Counted from the first letter of the stretch, positions 34,871-45,595 are shown. The stretch: 64,000 nt of DNA from Diadema setosum (GCF_964275005.1 NC_092699.1:15848149-15912148), one strand, 5' to 3'. Program-made: numbers and translations. The notes: generated by a model not told the origin, from the letters alone.

Positions 34871-35562
34871 TTTTAACTAATGATCAAAATTGGGAAATGT
34901 TTTTTGAAACACCTAGTATGATACTAGGATCAATGGCAATATGATTCCACTGTTTCCTAAAATGCCTCAGTCGACCCCCAACGGGCAGGTCTAATGGGAC
35001 ATCTACATGTTCAATGTCAAAATCTGACTGTGCAGTATGAGTAGATTGTGTATTTCCACAACAAGAGCTAGGCCTGCAACTTACTTCTTTGGGTAGTGCA
35101 GCTACTTTCTCCGTGACAGTGTTTGGCTTCGCTGGGATCACTGAGTAGCTCTGCCTCCCCCCCCCCCCCCCCCCCCGGTTGTGCGCATGTGCTGGAGGTG
35201 GGCGAGTCTGCGTGTGCGGGGCTGAATGTCTGTTTCCCCGCTGTTGGCCTAAAAAAGGCCTGGATGTATCCCCAGCTGCGAGCCAGCCCGCGCTCCGATA
35301 TTGCCTCCGGCTGAATCCACCGCTGGCCGTGCACTTGTATGGGTGGTACGGCTGATGCGTAGATCGCTTAGCCTGCCCTCTAACCACACTAAAGGCAGCC
35401 CTATTCTCTTCTTTGAGATCTTTTACACGTTGTCTTAGGTCGTCACCGAAGAGAAACGCGGTCACTGGCGTTGTAGGCTTGCACAAATGTGCGTAAGCAG
35501 CGTTCATGTCGGGTCTGATAAGCTCATTTCTCAGGCAGTTCATTTCGTAATTGGCGTTACAG

Positions 35563-37365
35563 ATATGGCAAGCCGTTTGTGTAATAAGTCGATAAATACT
35601 GTTTTTAATAAGTCGATAAAAACAGTGTTTATCAACTGATAAACAGAGTTTTTCTTTGATAAACTGAGTTTATCAACTGATAAACACAGTTTTCTGATAA
35701 ACTGTGTTTATCAACGATAAACTCTGTTTATCAATTGATAAACAGAGTTTATAAACTGAGTTTATCACTTGATAAACTGAGTTTATCAGAAAAACAGTGT
35801 TTATCAGTTGATTAACACAGTTTATCAAAGAAAAAAATGTGTTTATCAGTTGATAAACACTGTTTATCAGTGGAAAACAGTGTTTATCAACTGATAAACA
35901 GAGTTTTTCTTTGATGAATTGAGTTTATCAACTGATAAACACAGTTTTCTGATAAACTGTGTTTATCAACGATAAACTCTGTTTATCAATTGATAAACAG
36001 AGTTTATAAACTGAGTTTATCACTTGATAAACTGAGTTTATCAGAAAAACAGTGTTTATCAGTTGATTAACACAGTTTATCAAAGAAAAAAATGTGTTTA
36101 TCAGTTGATAAACACTGTTTATCAGTGGAAAACAGTGTTTATCAACTGATAAACAGAGTTTTTCTTTGATGAATTGAGTTTATCAACTGATAAACACAGT
36201 TTTTCTGATAAACTGTGTTTATCAGCGATAAACTCTTTATCAAGTGATAAACTGAGTTTATCACTTGATAAACTGAGTTTATCAGAAAAACAGTGTTTAT
36301 CAGTTGATAAACACAGTTTATCAAAGAAAAACTGTTTATCAGTTGATAAACACTGTTTTTCATTGATAAACAGAGTTTATCAGTGAAAAACAGAGTTTAT
36401 CTGTTGATAAACACAGTTTTTCTGATAAACTCAGTTTATCAGTTGATAAACAGAGTTTTTCACTTTTGATAAGCAGAGTTATTTATCTCTCCACGAGAGG
36501 GCGTTTTCACTGTTTGATATGTTCTGCTCGTTGTTGTAATAATCGCAGCGCTATGGCGCTAGGCGCTTGCAATGTACGTATCACTGCGCTAGTTAGCTAA
36601 CCGGGCTGGGCCGGGTGTGTTGTGTCTGTAATTCTGGCAACGTTTTCGGTAATCGGTATCTGGTATATGTCTGGTCAGGATAGGAGTGCGTGAGAATACA
36701 CACTTGCACATGTACATGTACATGTAGGCCTACGTATTAACAGAGCAGACGTATTAAATGCTGCTATCTAGCGCCCACTACCGAGAAGGTTTGAACTCTG
36801 CTTTTCTCTGATAAACTGAGTTAATCAAGTGATAAACAGAGTTTATCAGAAAAACTGTGTTTATCAGTTGATAAACTCAGTTTATCACTGATAAACAGAG
36901 TTTATCGGAAAAACTGTGTTTATCAGTTGATAAACACAGTTTTCTGATAAACTCTGTTTTTCTCTGATAAACAGAGTTTTTCTTGAAAAACAATGTTTAT
37001 CAGTTGATAAACAGAGTTTTTCTGATAAACAGAGTTTTTCTGATAAACTGTGTTTATCACTTGATAAACAGTGTTTATCAACTGATAAACACAGTTTTTT
37101 CTGATAAACTCTGTTTATCACTTGATAAACTGAGTTTATCAACTGATAAACAGTTTTTCCGATAAACTGTTTATCACTTGATAAACTCAGTTTTTCTTGA
37201 AAAACAATGTTTATCAGCTGATAAACACAGTTTTTCTGATAAACTGTGTTTATCAGTTGATAAACTCAGTTTATCAAGTGATAAACAGAGTTTGTCAGTG
37301 AAAAACAGAGTTTATCAGTGAAAAACAGAGTTTATCGACTTTTTACACAAACGGCTTGCCATATG
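35563..37365. mobile_element. TU-like fold-back element built of GATAAAC/GTTTATC repeats
   Basis: The ends are inverted: ATATGGCAAGCCGTTTGTG with TAA at left and TTACACAAACGGCTTGCCAT at right. Trinucleotide CAG flanks both sides (35560-35562 and 37366-37368). About 85% of the interior is short palindromic units (TGATAAACTGAGTTTATCA and variants, ~20-25 bp), in two large blocks (35590-36475 and 36800-37340). Between them is a unique ~310-bp centre (36480-36790). Long arms of short tandem units around a unique centre is the architecture published for sea urchin TU elements; membership is inference. No coding sequence. Confidence 0.65.
35590..36475. repeat. Left palindromic tandem block
   Basis: It contains a near-identical direct duplication of about 245 bp: 35635-35870 repeats at 35885-36120 and partly again to 36370. 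It is made of GATAAAC and GTTTATC half-sites, so any frame here reads as repeated SLSTDK or VYQLIN words with no protein meaning. Confidence 0.65.
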
Positions 37366-38174
37366 CAGAGTAAAGCAAGTGCGTCCTGTTGCGCCTCGTT
37401 CAAGTCAGTAGGAAGAGTTTGTAGGAACGCACACAGCCCGAGGGTGAGAGATTTCTGTACTCTCTGCAGTTTAACGTCCCTGCTGCGTGTAGTCTGGGTC
37501 ACATTATCCCAAATCACTGGATTTACTTTAGGGACTAGCAAGTTGGGGCAATTGCTCGGTGCTGGGTAGTTTGCCGATGACTCTTCCATCGATTTTTCCT
37601 CCAGACAATGGGAGATAAGATAATTGGTAGAATTTGCCAATTCGTCATTGATAGGTTCGCCCACAAAGGAGGAGACCGCAAACTTCGCAGCAAAAGATGG
37701 TACCACTGTACTTGCACTGGTCGCCCCGTGTGCTCTGCGGGTGCGTAACCCGCTGCCGCCGCAGGGAAATCGCATTTATCCCCACTGTAGCTGCTGCCGC
37801 TGTGGTCCTGCAGCGTACCGCGTGCTTGCGTACTATCGTCAGTGTCAGCACACGCATCCACATCCCCAAACGGCGGCACACCACCGTGGTCTGCGGTACA
37901 AGCCGTACCAACATGGCCGGCACGTAATTGTTGTTGTTGGATACGATCGAATGGAAAACTCGATCGAGTAGGCTGGGACGGTAGCACTCCCATGACTTTC
38001 TCAAACATGGATTCAAGCTTTGAAAGGCGGGAAAGCACATCCGCGTCCGTCTTCTCTTTAGGGGGCTGCTTCTTTTTTTTATACTTAAGCTGGGTTTCCC
38101 GTCCCCTTCTTTCTTCGACTGAGCCGGCGAACACTTAGGTTCATGATGCGCGGCTGTAGTCACCACGACAGACA

Positions 38175-38779
38175 AAGACCCCGTTTACAGTGCGGGGCGG
38201 GGCCCGGCCGCGGCTCGGCCGCGGCCGAGTCCGGCCTCAATTGCGCGGCCGAGCCTCGCAATTTTGTCCGTTTACACTGCTGGGCTCGGCCGCGCTTTTG
38301 ATTCAAACCTTTCAATATTTTGTCGTAGTGGCGCTCTGCTTGTAAACAAACGCAATTTGGTATTGTCTAGTTTTCAGACCCTTTGCCAAATGAATTCCGT
38401 GGCGACGAAGTCGCCGTTCGGGCAAAGGCCTTTGCCGAAGGAAAAAATCCTTTGCAGGACAAAACCACCTTAAACTACACTAATTTTCGATGTTGAGGGG
38501 GTTAATATCCTGAATAGCGAAAGATACAGGCAGAGGGTTTGGAAGCCAGACTAAAATTGGCCGCGCAATTGGCCGCGCATTTGGCCCAGTTTGCGTTTAC
38601 ACCAAGAAGAGGCAGGGCTCGGCCGCGGCTCGGCCGCGGCCGAGACCACCTCCAGAGCGAGGCCAAATGCGAGGCCAATTTTGGCCTCGCATTTGGCCTT
38701 TTGCGCGTTTACACTGAAGCGGGGCTGGGCTCGGCCGCGGCTCGGCCGCGGCCGAGCCTCCCACTGTAAACGGGGTCTT
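38175..38779. mobile_element. GC-rich MITE in the gag-like region
   Basis: Inverted ends AAGACCCCGTTTACAGTG and CACTGTAAACGGGGTCTT. The interior has four copies of GGCTCGGCCGCGGCTCGG-like palindromes, each next to GTTTACAC. It is about 605 bp and stands out as very GC-rich in an AT-rich region. It sits in the first of two tandem copies of a ~65-bp host segment (TTAGCTGTATGNTGTGGGGC at 38777 and 38828). Non-coding. Confidence 0.7.
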
Positions 38780-39220
38780 AGCTGTATGCTGTGGGGCGCT
38801 CGAACTAGTGGTGCCACCCACGACAGACTTAGCTGTATGATGTGGGGCGGTAAGCGGAATTTCCATCCCGCAACCGTGATGCGGTACTTGAAAAAACACT
38901 AGAATAAAAGTCCTCTTCCGAAGCAAAACACAGCTCAAACTGAGCTACAAATAATAACAATCCACAATTAGATAAGATGGTGCGATGATGCACGGAAAAA
39001 GGGAAGAATATGACTTGATTTCAGACTGCGTGGGGGGAGCTTCCCTCGTGCAACGTGCGAAGCGATATGACTGCGCGCGCGTTGAGCGGGCTCTCACTGT
39101 GAGTTCTTGCGTAAACTCACGAAATAAAATATAAAATACACTGATTTTCATCAAAATCTACTATGAAAAATATGAACTGAAAAAGTGTTTACTTTCCTTC
39201 TTTTTTTTGCTGAGTGTATA

Positions 39221-39226
39221 TGTATA

Positions 39227-39257
<31 letters not shown>

Positions 39258-39896
39258 AACATGTGGGGACATTTAAATATATTTATATATGGATTGACTC
39301 AATGCAGAAACATTGATAGAGGACATCAGTGAAGTTGGGAAAATCGGACAATCCATTCAAAAGTTACTAATCTTCAAACTTTTCTGTTTGTGACAGTGTT
39401 TCCTGTCACACATGGACGAGATAAAAAAAAATACTAGAAGGAATTCAACATATTTTTCATTTTTGATTAATGATGGAGCACATGGCTAACCTCTTTCATA
39501 AGACAGCGATGGGTGAGGGGGGGGGGGGGATAACATCGTCCTGAACAATATATCAGTAACAAGTGGAAAGAATGTGTGCTTTTATATCGCTGTCCATGTG
39601 TGACACCACGAATGGTTGTACTCTTCTTAACCAGCGATTGCGGTACCGAAACGTTAACAAAAATCAGAATTTTGATTTGATAGTCCAAATTTCCTCAAAT
39701 TTCACTGTGTTTTCTCAATTTCTGTTTTCACTAAATGTACATAATAATATTTAGTCTTCATTCTTCTAGAATTGTAGATTTTAAAATACCGGGAGACCCA
39801 ACAATTATTATGGAAATAATGCTTTTTTTTTGTTATTTAACGTATGCAGTTTCCTCTGGCTTTAATACCCAATGTGAATATTTTTCTTTGTTTAAG
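39221..39896 (+). other. End of intron 5, array-type intron
   Basis: A TA microsatellite (39220-39260). From about 39490 the sequence matches the intron ahead of every A exon: GATAACATCGTCCTGA, GCTGTCCATGTGTGACACC, TTGATTTGATAGTCC, TTTTCACTAAATGTAC. A G run sits at 39517-39529. The acceptor is TTTGTTTAAG. Confidence 0.6.
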
Positions 39897-40190
39897 ACTG
39901 CGAGGCGTGTAAGTTGGAAGGCCCCAAGACCATGGAGCTTTTAACAAAGGCAGGAGAACGCTACGCTAACGTCGATTCGAGTTTACCATTTTTCAGCGAG
40001 CTCAAGGCGACTGATAACAGCGATGATGACGTGGAAATTATTTGCAGAATTAATGGCCAAGATGTAGCCAAAAAAGCGGAAAAGATTGACATCAAATCGG
40101 GCAACACACAAGCGACGCTTGACATGACATGTACTGGATACGAGCAGAATCTGCTGAACTGCACTCATACCGTGACAGTCATCGTCAAAG
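39897..40190 (+). CDS. Exon 6: A1, divergent HYR-like module
   Basis: Ninety-eight codons, phase 1 both ends, TTTAAG acceptor and GTATGA donor. Cysteines lie at about 2, 5, 50, 79 and 89 (DCEAC, IICR, DMTC, LNC). The middle reads ELKATDNSDDDVEIICRING and the end NLLNCTHTVTVIVKG. The TDNS acidic loop, strand ending in C, and closing C-T-x-T-V-x-V-x-V fit an HYR fold with an unusual CEAC start and a longer linker. NCT at residue 88 is a possible N-glycosylation site. A1 is the most diverged A copy (PKTMELLTKAG, KKAEKIDIKSGN), so it is the oldest or has escaped homogenisation. Confidence 0.87.
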
Positions 40191-40218
40191 GTATGAAATA
40201 ATGATTGATGGTCATTTA

Positions 40219-40445
40219 CACTCTTAAAACATCCGAGTCAGAACTGACCCGGAACTGGGTCCGTTGGGGTCACACACCGTTCCGGGTCAAAAATGACTTG
40301 GAATTTGGTCATGAAGGCCCCGAATGGGGTCACCCTGAACCAATTCATGACTCTGAATGGGTCATATCTGACCCCATTCCCGGAATGGTGTGTGACCCAA
40401 CGGACCCAGTTCCGGGCCAGTTCTGACTCGGATGTTTTAAGAGTG
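40219..40445. mobile_element. Palindromic MITE in intron 6 with TA duplication
   Basis: The ends CACTCTTAAAACATCCGAG and CTCGGATGTTTTAAGAGTG continue as ~55-bp arms. TA is duplicated (40217-40218 and 40446-40447). The same intron in the later units reads CATTTAGGTG uninterrupted, an empty site that fixes the boundaries exactly. Confidence 0.85.
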
Positions 40446-40469
40446 TAGGTGGTTTCCTTTGTTGTATTT

Positions 40470-40825
40470 GCCAAATATTGGGCCAAGATTAATCTGAAAG
40501 TGAAATGGCCCTTTATGACTTGAAAGGGAACTCGTGATAATGGTTTAAAGCCTGAAGAAGACCTATCTGTACCCAAACGAAATGATATATCTTTCCTTCG
40601 ACATGCAGTAGTCTCCAAAGTTGTTCTAGCATCAGCAATGAAATAATATTTATGTCCAAATATTGGGCCAAGATTTATCTGAAAGTGAAATGGCCCTATA
40701 TAATGCCTTGAAGGGGAACTTGGTGATAATGGTTTATAGCTTGAAGACCTATTACGAGGACCTATTACGAGTCTTTCTTTAAGTTGTTCTAGCATCAGCA
40801 ATGAAATAATATTGATGTCCAATGA
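40470..40825. repeat. ~170-bp tandem duplication within intron 6
   Basis: AAATATTGGGCCAAGATT, TGAAAGTGAAATGGCCCT, GATAATGGTTTA and GTTGTTCTAGCATCAGC each appear twice (from about 40474 and about 40656). The corresponding introns of later units have one copy. Confidence 0.65.
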
Positions 40826-41003
40826 TTATACAATGTTTATACGATAATCATTAAAGGATGAAAGGAAATAATGTCAACTAGAAAACATTGTTTATAGGAT
40901 GATATGTAGTAATACTTTTCTTAGAGTAAGTCAGACGCGGATGACGGTATGACTAACTGTAATCATGTTTCATTTCAAAGTATGTTTTTATAAATCCATA
41001 CAG

Positions 41004-41252
41004 ACAAGGAGGCACCGAGTATGACTGATCCGAACTTGAAAGCTTCCTATTGCACTGACACCGGAAAGGCGACGAAATTGATCGAGGAAGGGATTCTGAC
41101 ACCCACATGTGATGACAATGTTGATGACTCGGTAGAAGCTACAGGAGTGCCATCTGGGGGTGAATTCCGCATTGGAGTAACGAAGTACACTGCTACATGC
41201 ACAGATGGGTCTGGCAACAAAGTGGAAAAAACATATACATTCGAGGTGAAAG
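41004..41252 (+). CDS. Exon 7: B1, HYR module
   Basis: Eighty-three codons, phase 1 both ends, CATACAG acceptor and GTGAGA donor. DKEAPSMTDPNLKASYC, TPTCDDNVDDSVEATG, VPSGGEFRIGVTKYTATC, TDGSGNKVEKTYTFEV. The block GGEFxIGVTxYTATCTDGSGN is classic HYR. Three cysteines (17, 36, 66). B1 differs from B2-B4 at ILTPTC (others LLIPTC) and EFRIG (others EFSIG). Confidence 0.9.
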
Positions 41253-42032
41253 GTGAGATATTGTCAGACTTTAGGGTTGTAGATACCAAAAGTCGTATAA
41301 ATAGAATAATATGAAAGAAGTTTGCAATTTTGTTTGTTTATTTTCTTTTAATGCAAGTCGTCAATGGGCAAATATGATCATACGATAGCGGCATGTTCTT
41401 ATTTCTTATGAACGTGATAGGTTTGGGAGATTTCAGCCGTCGCGTTTTACGAAATAAGAAAATACCTTTGATTTGATAGTCCAAATTTCCTCAAACTGCA
41501 CTGATGTGTTTTCTCTATGCTGGCCTCGGGTTCCTAGGTACCACTAGATCCTATCCAGTCAGCTAACCGCCGTATGCACAATGTACAAGAATAAAATTGC
41601 AGACAGTCGAGTCGAACGTTGCACTCTTGTCTTTATTGAATTCTCCTCCTTGCTGTGCATGCGCGAGCCGAAGTGCGTATGCGCATATGTGACAACGAAC
41701 GGTAAAACTTAAAGTGAAACAATGAATGATACACTGTATGAATATATCAAAATAAGTCTTGAATCAGAGAGGGTTGAGCATACATGTATATAATTCTTCA
41801 TTACACACAAAAAGGTTTGCTTCTTCTGAACAGACAATAGTACACTGTAGTACTGCATCATTATACATACACATTTTGTATCCATGCATATATTCACTAC
41901 ACATCATGAAATGGCATCTCTGTAATGTCATTATCCATCCACTGTTCTGAAACTGTAGCAATGTCAACACATTGTTGCAAGGTCAATTTACTGTCGCATT
42001 GTCAACATGAAAAATAATGTTTAGAGGCCGTA

Positions 42033-43259
42033 GGGTAAAGTGGGGTAAGTGGAACACTAAAGCCTTTATTCGTAAATCAAAAAAAAAATAAATAAATAAA
42101 TAAAACGCGCCAAGAAATATTCAAGCATCACAGTTTGACCATTAACACAATACAAATATGTGATATTGTTTTGGGCAGATATTATTCATAATTAAGTTCA
42201 AGATTACACTTTAGTCATGACTACTCCATTGTTCCACTTACCCTGACGTACTGGGGTAAGTGGAACAGCATTGTACGCATAGGATTGTCTACACAAAATG
42301 AGAAAGGTGAAAGTACAAATTGTACGCAGAACTGACAAAGTCACCAAGCCGTCCATTCATTAATACATGCGTTCCACTTACCCCAACTCCATGGGGTTAG
42401 TGGAACAGCAAATGCTTTAATGCTGCAATTGATGGAATTTAACATTTTTCTCCCCTAATTTTGACAGTTGATTAAATGAAATAGTTCCCTGCAAGAAGTT
42501 TTGGTGAAAAAAGTAGCACCATAAACACGATAAATAATTTTAAAATCAATTTTCAGTAGCGTATGCATCATTTCGATTTTCAAATTTACCGCCCTGACGT
42601 CATGGTCTTATACAGGGCACACGATGCAATTTCTGTGAGTAATTTAGTCCACAAAATTATAATTTTTTACTCAAGAAATAATCTTCTAAAGACTAAAACG
42701 ATTTTCAGGAGTTTTCCGACCTGTAAACTTGTCAATGAAATATTTTGAAGAAATAATAAGCCTAAAATGAGTCTGAATAAAAGAAAGCACTGACAGGAAG
42801 CTCTATCACCTCAATGATGACGTCGCTCTCAACACGCCGTCGATCAATATTTAATCTGAGGAGAAAATGCCCGATATTAAACTAAAAGATAAAGAGAGTT
42901 TTACGTTTTGTTGAACGTCTAGTTACCTGTTGTACAATCTTTCAATCACGACACAAAAATATGCGTTTTAATCAAATAGGACACCAAACACTACCACGTC
43001 TTATCCACTGTTGTTTATAAAATAGTTACGACGCAACATCTTGGAGTGAGGCTGTGGGATGTTCAGGATTTTTGACGATTTTAGCTCTGATCATTCTAAT
43101 TTTTGTCACAATGAAGGCATCTATTTTGTTTCTACGTAATTATTGTTTGTTCGTATTTTTTTTTTTTACTCCACTAATGCCTTCTCCTAAACAATGTACT
43201 TACCCATAATCCTTCAAGTGTTCCACTTACCCCCGTGCTCCAGTTACCCTACTTTACCC
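42033..43259. mobile_element. DNA transposon, GGGTAAAGTGGGGTAAG termini
   Basis: Left end GGGTAAAGTGGGGTAAGTGG, right end the diverged complement (CACTTACCCCCGTGCTCC ... ACTTTACCC). TA flanks on both sides (42031-42032 and 43260-43261). Internal copies of GGGGTAAGTGGAACAGCA and its complement (about 42232-42268 and 42372-42406) form subterminal repeats. No transposase frame; non-autonomous, about 1.2 kb. Confidence 0.7.
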
Positions 43260-43356
43260 TAATATACATGTAAAGACCCTATACCAGACTTACAGACTTG
43301 CGCTCAAAGAGTATAGAAGCTACGCTAAGAGGGTATACTCTTGCGATTTCGCACGC

Positions 43357-43900
43357 AAACGGGTGTAGTACGCCATGGAGCCCCGCGCGCGCCTCATGGA
43401 GCCCAACGGCGGCCATTCTAGTAACAAAACCGCGATCTTCCACTTAACACATGACCCTATGGAGAAAACCGTACCTTCCTTTCATTTTCTTCATTTTAAG
43501 AAAAAAACACAGCGGTAGAATTGCGTTTCAGGCCTCAAAATATCAGAAGTATATTTTCTGTCGATACGTTAAAAAAAATTGAAGAAATGTCATTACTTTT
43601 TAATCTGTAGCCCTTCAAAGATTGTATTTGAGCTGACAAACGCCGTCTACCTCTTTTTCTCTCGGTCTACTTTAGCTCAAACTTTGTGGGACTGCATATT
43701 GGAAAATAAATGACATTTCTTCAATTGCATTTCATGGTTAGACAGGAATGATACTTCTGTATGACAAAACGAAGTCCTAATTACATCTTTTCCCCTGTAT
43801 GCCCCCTAAAAACATCACTACTATAAAATCTGGGTTATGATCACGTAAAATACGCCCTCTATCGGTCATTCAGCTAATGGCGTCAGTTTTTCGCCCATGA
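43357..43900. mobile_element. Probable insertion splitting the left terminal repeat of the 3-kb element
   Basis: It is absent from the matching right terminal repeat, which runs directly from GCGATTTCGCG to TAGTAGTCACTAATCTCC. Weak inverted ends GTAGTACGCCATGG and CCCATGAGCGTACTAC. Family unknown. Confidence 0.4.
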
Positions 43901-44254
43901 GCGTACTACTACCACTGATCTCCCATCTAACTGGATGTGCGGAGCGGTCCGTTGATTGGAAGCCGCTGCGTTCTATTGTCCGCCATGTTTGTTCCCCCAA
44001 GAAGAGCGCGATCTCGTTGCCGACATACTGTACACTTTACTGGACATGTTGTGACGGAGCTGCCTGCAAACTCTCGGAAATCTTCATGGAAAATAAAATA
44101 TAACAACGTTGGAAAACATTCAATCTATCCCTCCCAGCTCTTCTCTATATTTACTCTACTTTTCTTTTTATTCTCTGTAGATCTTTTCTGTTTTTTCCCC
44201 ATCATCGCATATCTCTATCTCGTGCGGTCGATTGCTCTTTTTTGACGTAAATAT

Positions 44255-44540
44255 ACTGTTTTTTTTTTTGTCATCTTCTCACTCTCCGTCTCCCTTTCTT
44301 CAGATTAATACATGTATATCCCTTTCAATATCTATCTCTCTCTTCTCTCCTTATTCCATATCACTCCCTCTTCTTCCCCAGCCTCATCGCTCTTTAGTCT
44401 CTCTCTCTCCCCTATCCCTCTCTCATCCACTTCAAACTCTTTCTTCCCCAATCAATCTCTACCTTTCTTCCCTCCCACCCAACCCCCACTCTCTTTCAGT
44501 CTACCTCTCTCTCTCTCCCTAACCCTCCCTTTCTCAAAAC
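44255..44540. repeat. CT-rich low-complexity tract
   Basis: Nearly pure pyrimidines on the plus strand (TCTCTCTCCC-type). The 96-107 codon frames across it are Ser/Leu/Pro repeats from the composition. Confidence 0.6.
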
Positions 44541-44599
44541 AAACTGTTTACAGTTTCGTTTTAGTCACTCTTTTTTGTAAAAGCATATTTAAACATTCA

Positions 44600-45400
44600 T
44601 TTAACCATACAGTGAACACTTCTGGCAAAGAATGACTTTTTTTTTTCTTTTTTAATTCAAATTTTGACTGAAACAAAACAATTTTCAATATGAAATTTTG
44701 AAACAGATTTTCATTTATGTCGCAATTTCTTATGAATTTTCGCCATCTTCCATAAAACAAACAGAATCTATTTCCAACCGCAACAATGATTTTCAATTAA
44801 GGACCTCAGAGAAATAGGCTTGTAAGTACCCAGAGCATTAAAATGTGAATAAGCTCCAAATTGAATTTCTGTGTAATACTGTTCACATTTCCACTGAGGT
44901 CTTTAATTGAACAGAAGGTTAAAAATCACTTGAATTGCACGTATGTAAAATCAACATAATCATTACACCCAAAAATGACAAATCCAAGATGATAAAATTT
45001 CCAACTAACATCTCCCTACCACATGAACTTTCAAAACATTAATGTAAATCCTTAACTCCTCATTATACAGTGAATCTAAAGCACCCATGAGTTAAGACAA
45101 TGAAATGCATAAAGGTGTAGTCACATTAATCACAGTACAGAACTTCCAAATTGTTCTATTCATTAATGACTAATATCCCTTATTTTTTGAAGGCACATAG
45201 ATGTATTATTGCAATTTTACAGGAACCAACCTGCAGGACAATGCATGACAAACATTTTCATGCAAGGCAAGGATGTAGAGGCAAAAAACAGTAAAACTGA
45301 TGTATTGCATATCTATGTAAAGGATTTACATTGGAAACTAGTGGTAATGACTGGCACTGGTCAAAACTTTGCCTTCTATTGCCCTTGTACCCTTACACAT
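44600..45400. other. Interior of the 3-kb element, no gene
   Basis: AT-rich DNA. GAAATCCTTAATTG-like words around 44800 and 44900 (GACCTCAGAGAAATAGG; CACTGAGGTCTTTAATTG) form a weak inverted pair. No protein recognised. Confidence 0.35.
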
Positions 45401-45409
45401 ATATAATAT

Positions 45410-45595
45410 AGAAATACAGACGGCTATGAGAGTCATGGCTGATTTCATAGGCTCAAGGGGATCTCAGAACCATGCTATGACCCAAGGCGCGCAAGCGCCG
45501 CGGGTCATAGCATGGCTCTGAGATGAGATCCCCGCGAGCCTATTACTAAAATCAGCCATGACTCGAATATCAAAGCAGTCTGTATTTCTTTTATA
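45410..45595. mobile_element. Fold-back hairpin, about 185 bp
   Basis: GAAATACAGACGGCTATGAG, GTCATGGCTGATTTCAT, CATGCTATGACCC on the left pair with GGGTCATAGCATGG, AATCAGCCATGAC, CAGTCTGTATTTC on the right across a GC-rich loop (AAGGCGCGCAAGCGCCGCGG). Arms are about 75-80 bp with small mismatches. Shape and GC loop resemble the fold-backs at 10734 and 13066. Confidence 0.6.

Larger units (their letters stand above)
34880..38880 (-). pseudogene. DIRS gag-like region (fossil, interrupted)
   Basis: Recognisable pieces are a Lys-rich N-terminal part with a short coiled segment (SRLSKLESMFEKVMGVLP; 38134-37950), a middle part with CPNLLVPKVNPVIWDNV and RDVKLQRVQKSLTLG (about 37580-37400), and a C-terminal part starting RNELIRPDMNAAYAHLC followed by FLFGDDLRQRVKDL (35530-35400). 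This is the usual pattern of DIRS ORF1. Two foreign elements sit inside it (35563-37365 and 38175-38779). Confidence 0.65.
20767..39127 (-). mobile_element. DIRS-like tyrosine-recombinase retrotransposon, broken old copy with nested insertions
   Basis: On the minus strand the parts run gag-like region (about 38880-34880, interrupted), reverse transcriptase (about 33735-32840), RNase H (about 23130-22368) and tyrosine recombinase (around 21800-21117). This is the DIRS order. The termini share CACAGTAAGAGCCCGCTCAACGC-type sequence in inverted orientation (20836-20865 and 39070-39100). A complementary region at 20986-21100 matches both ends, as DIRS elements require for their circular intermediate. 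The copy is broken in several places and interrupted by at least four other elements. Without insertions it would be about 5-6 kb, the usual DIRS size. It has decayed and been hit repeatedly, so it is not recent. Confidence 0.8.
19925..39220. mobile_element. TA-flanked inverted-repeat element, split by the DIRS insertion
   Basis: The left terminus ATATACACTCAGCAAAAA (about 19925) runs on with GTGAACACTTTCAAG and TTTATATTTCTCATA. The right terminus (39165-39220) is its inverted, slightly diverged copy (TTTTTTTGCTGAGTGTAT). Arms are at least 50 bp. The left remnant is 19925-20766 and the right remnant 39128-39220; everything between is later insertion. Inside the left remnant, CCAAGGCACAAAAG at about 20107 is mirrored near 20720. 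TA flanks and A-rich ends fit a Tc1/mariner-type MITE, but the family is inference. Confidence 0.55.

Noticed and set aside
36142-37165. Long frames repeating VYQLIN and SLSTDK on both strands
   Set aside because: Translations of the palindromic tandem repeat, mirrored on both strands; not proteins.
35590-37340. CRISPR-like spaced repeats
   Set aside because: The repeats are palindromic GATAAAC/GTTTATC words with no constant repeat-spacer length, inside an inverted-repeat element in animal DNA. A fold-back transposon explains them.
37332-38175. Plus-strand frames 37624-37971 and 37842-38138 as genes
   Set aside because: They lie antisense to the DIRS gag-like region, whose blocks are recognisable on the minus strand.
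44232-44635. Ser/Pro/Leu-rich 96-107 codon frames
   Set aside because: Pure CT low-complexity sequence read as protein.
45410-45595. Hairpin as a microRNA precursor
   Set aside because: Arms of 75-80 bp, mismatched, with a GC loop like other fold-back repeats in the window. It is too long and repeat-like for a pre-miRNA without small-RNA data.
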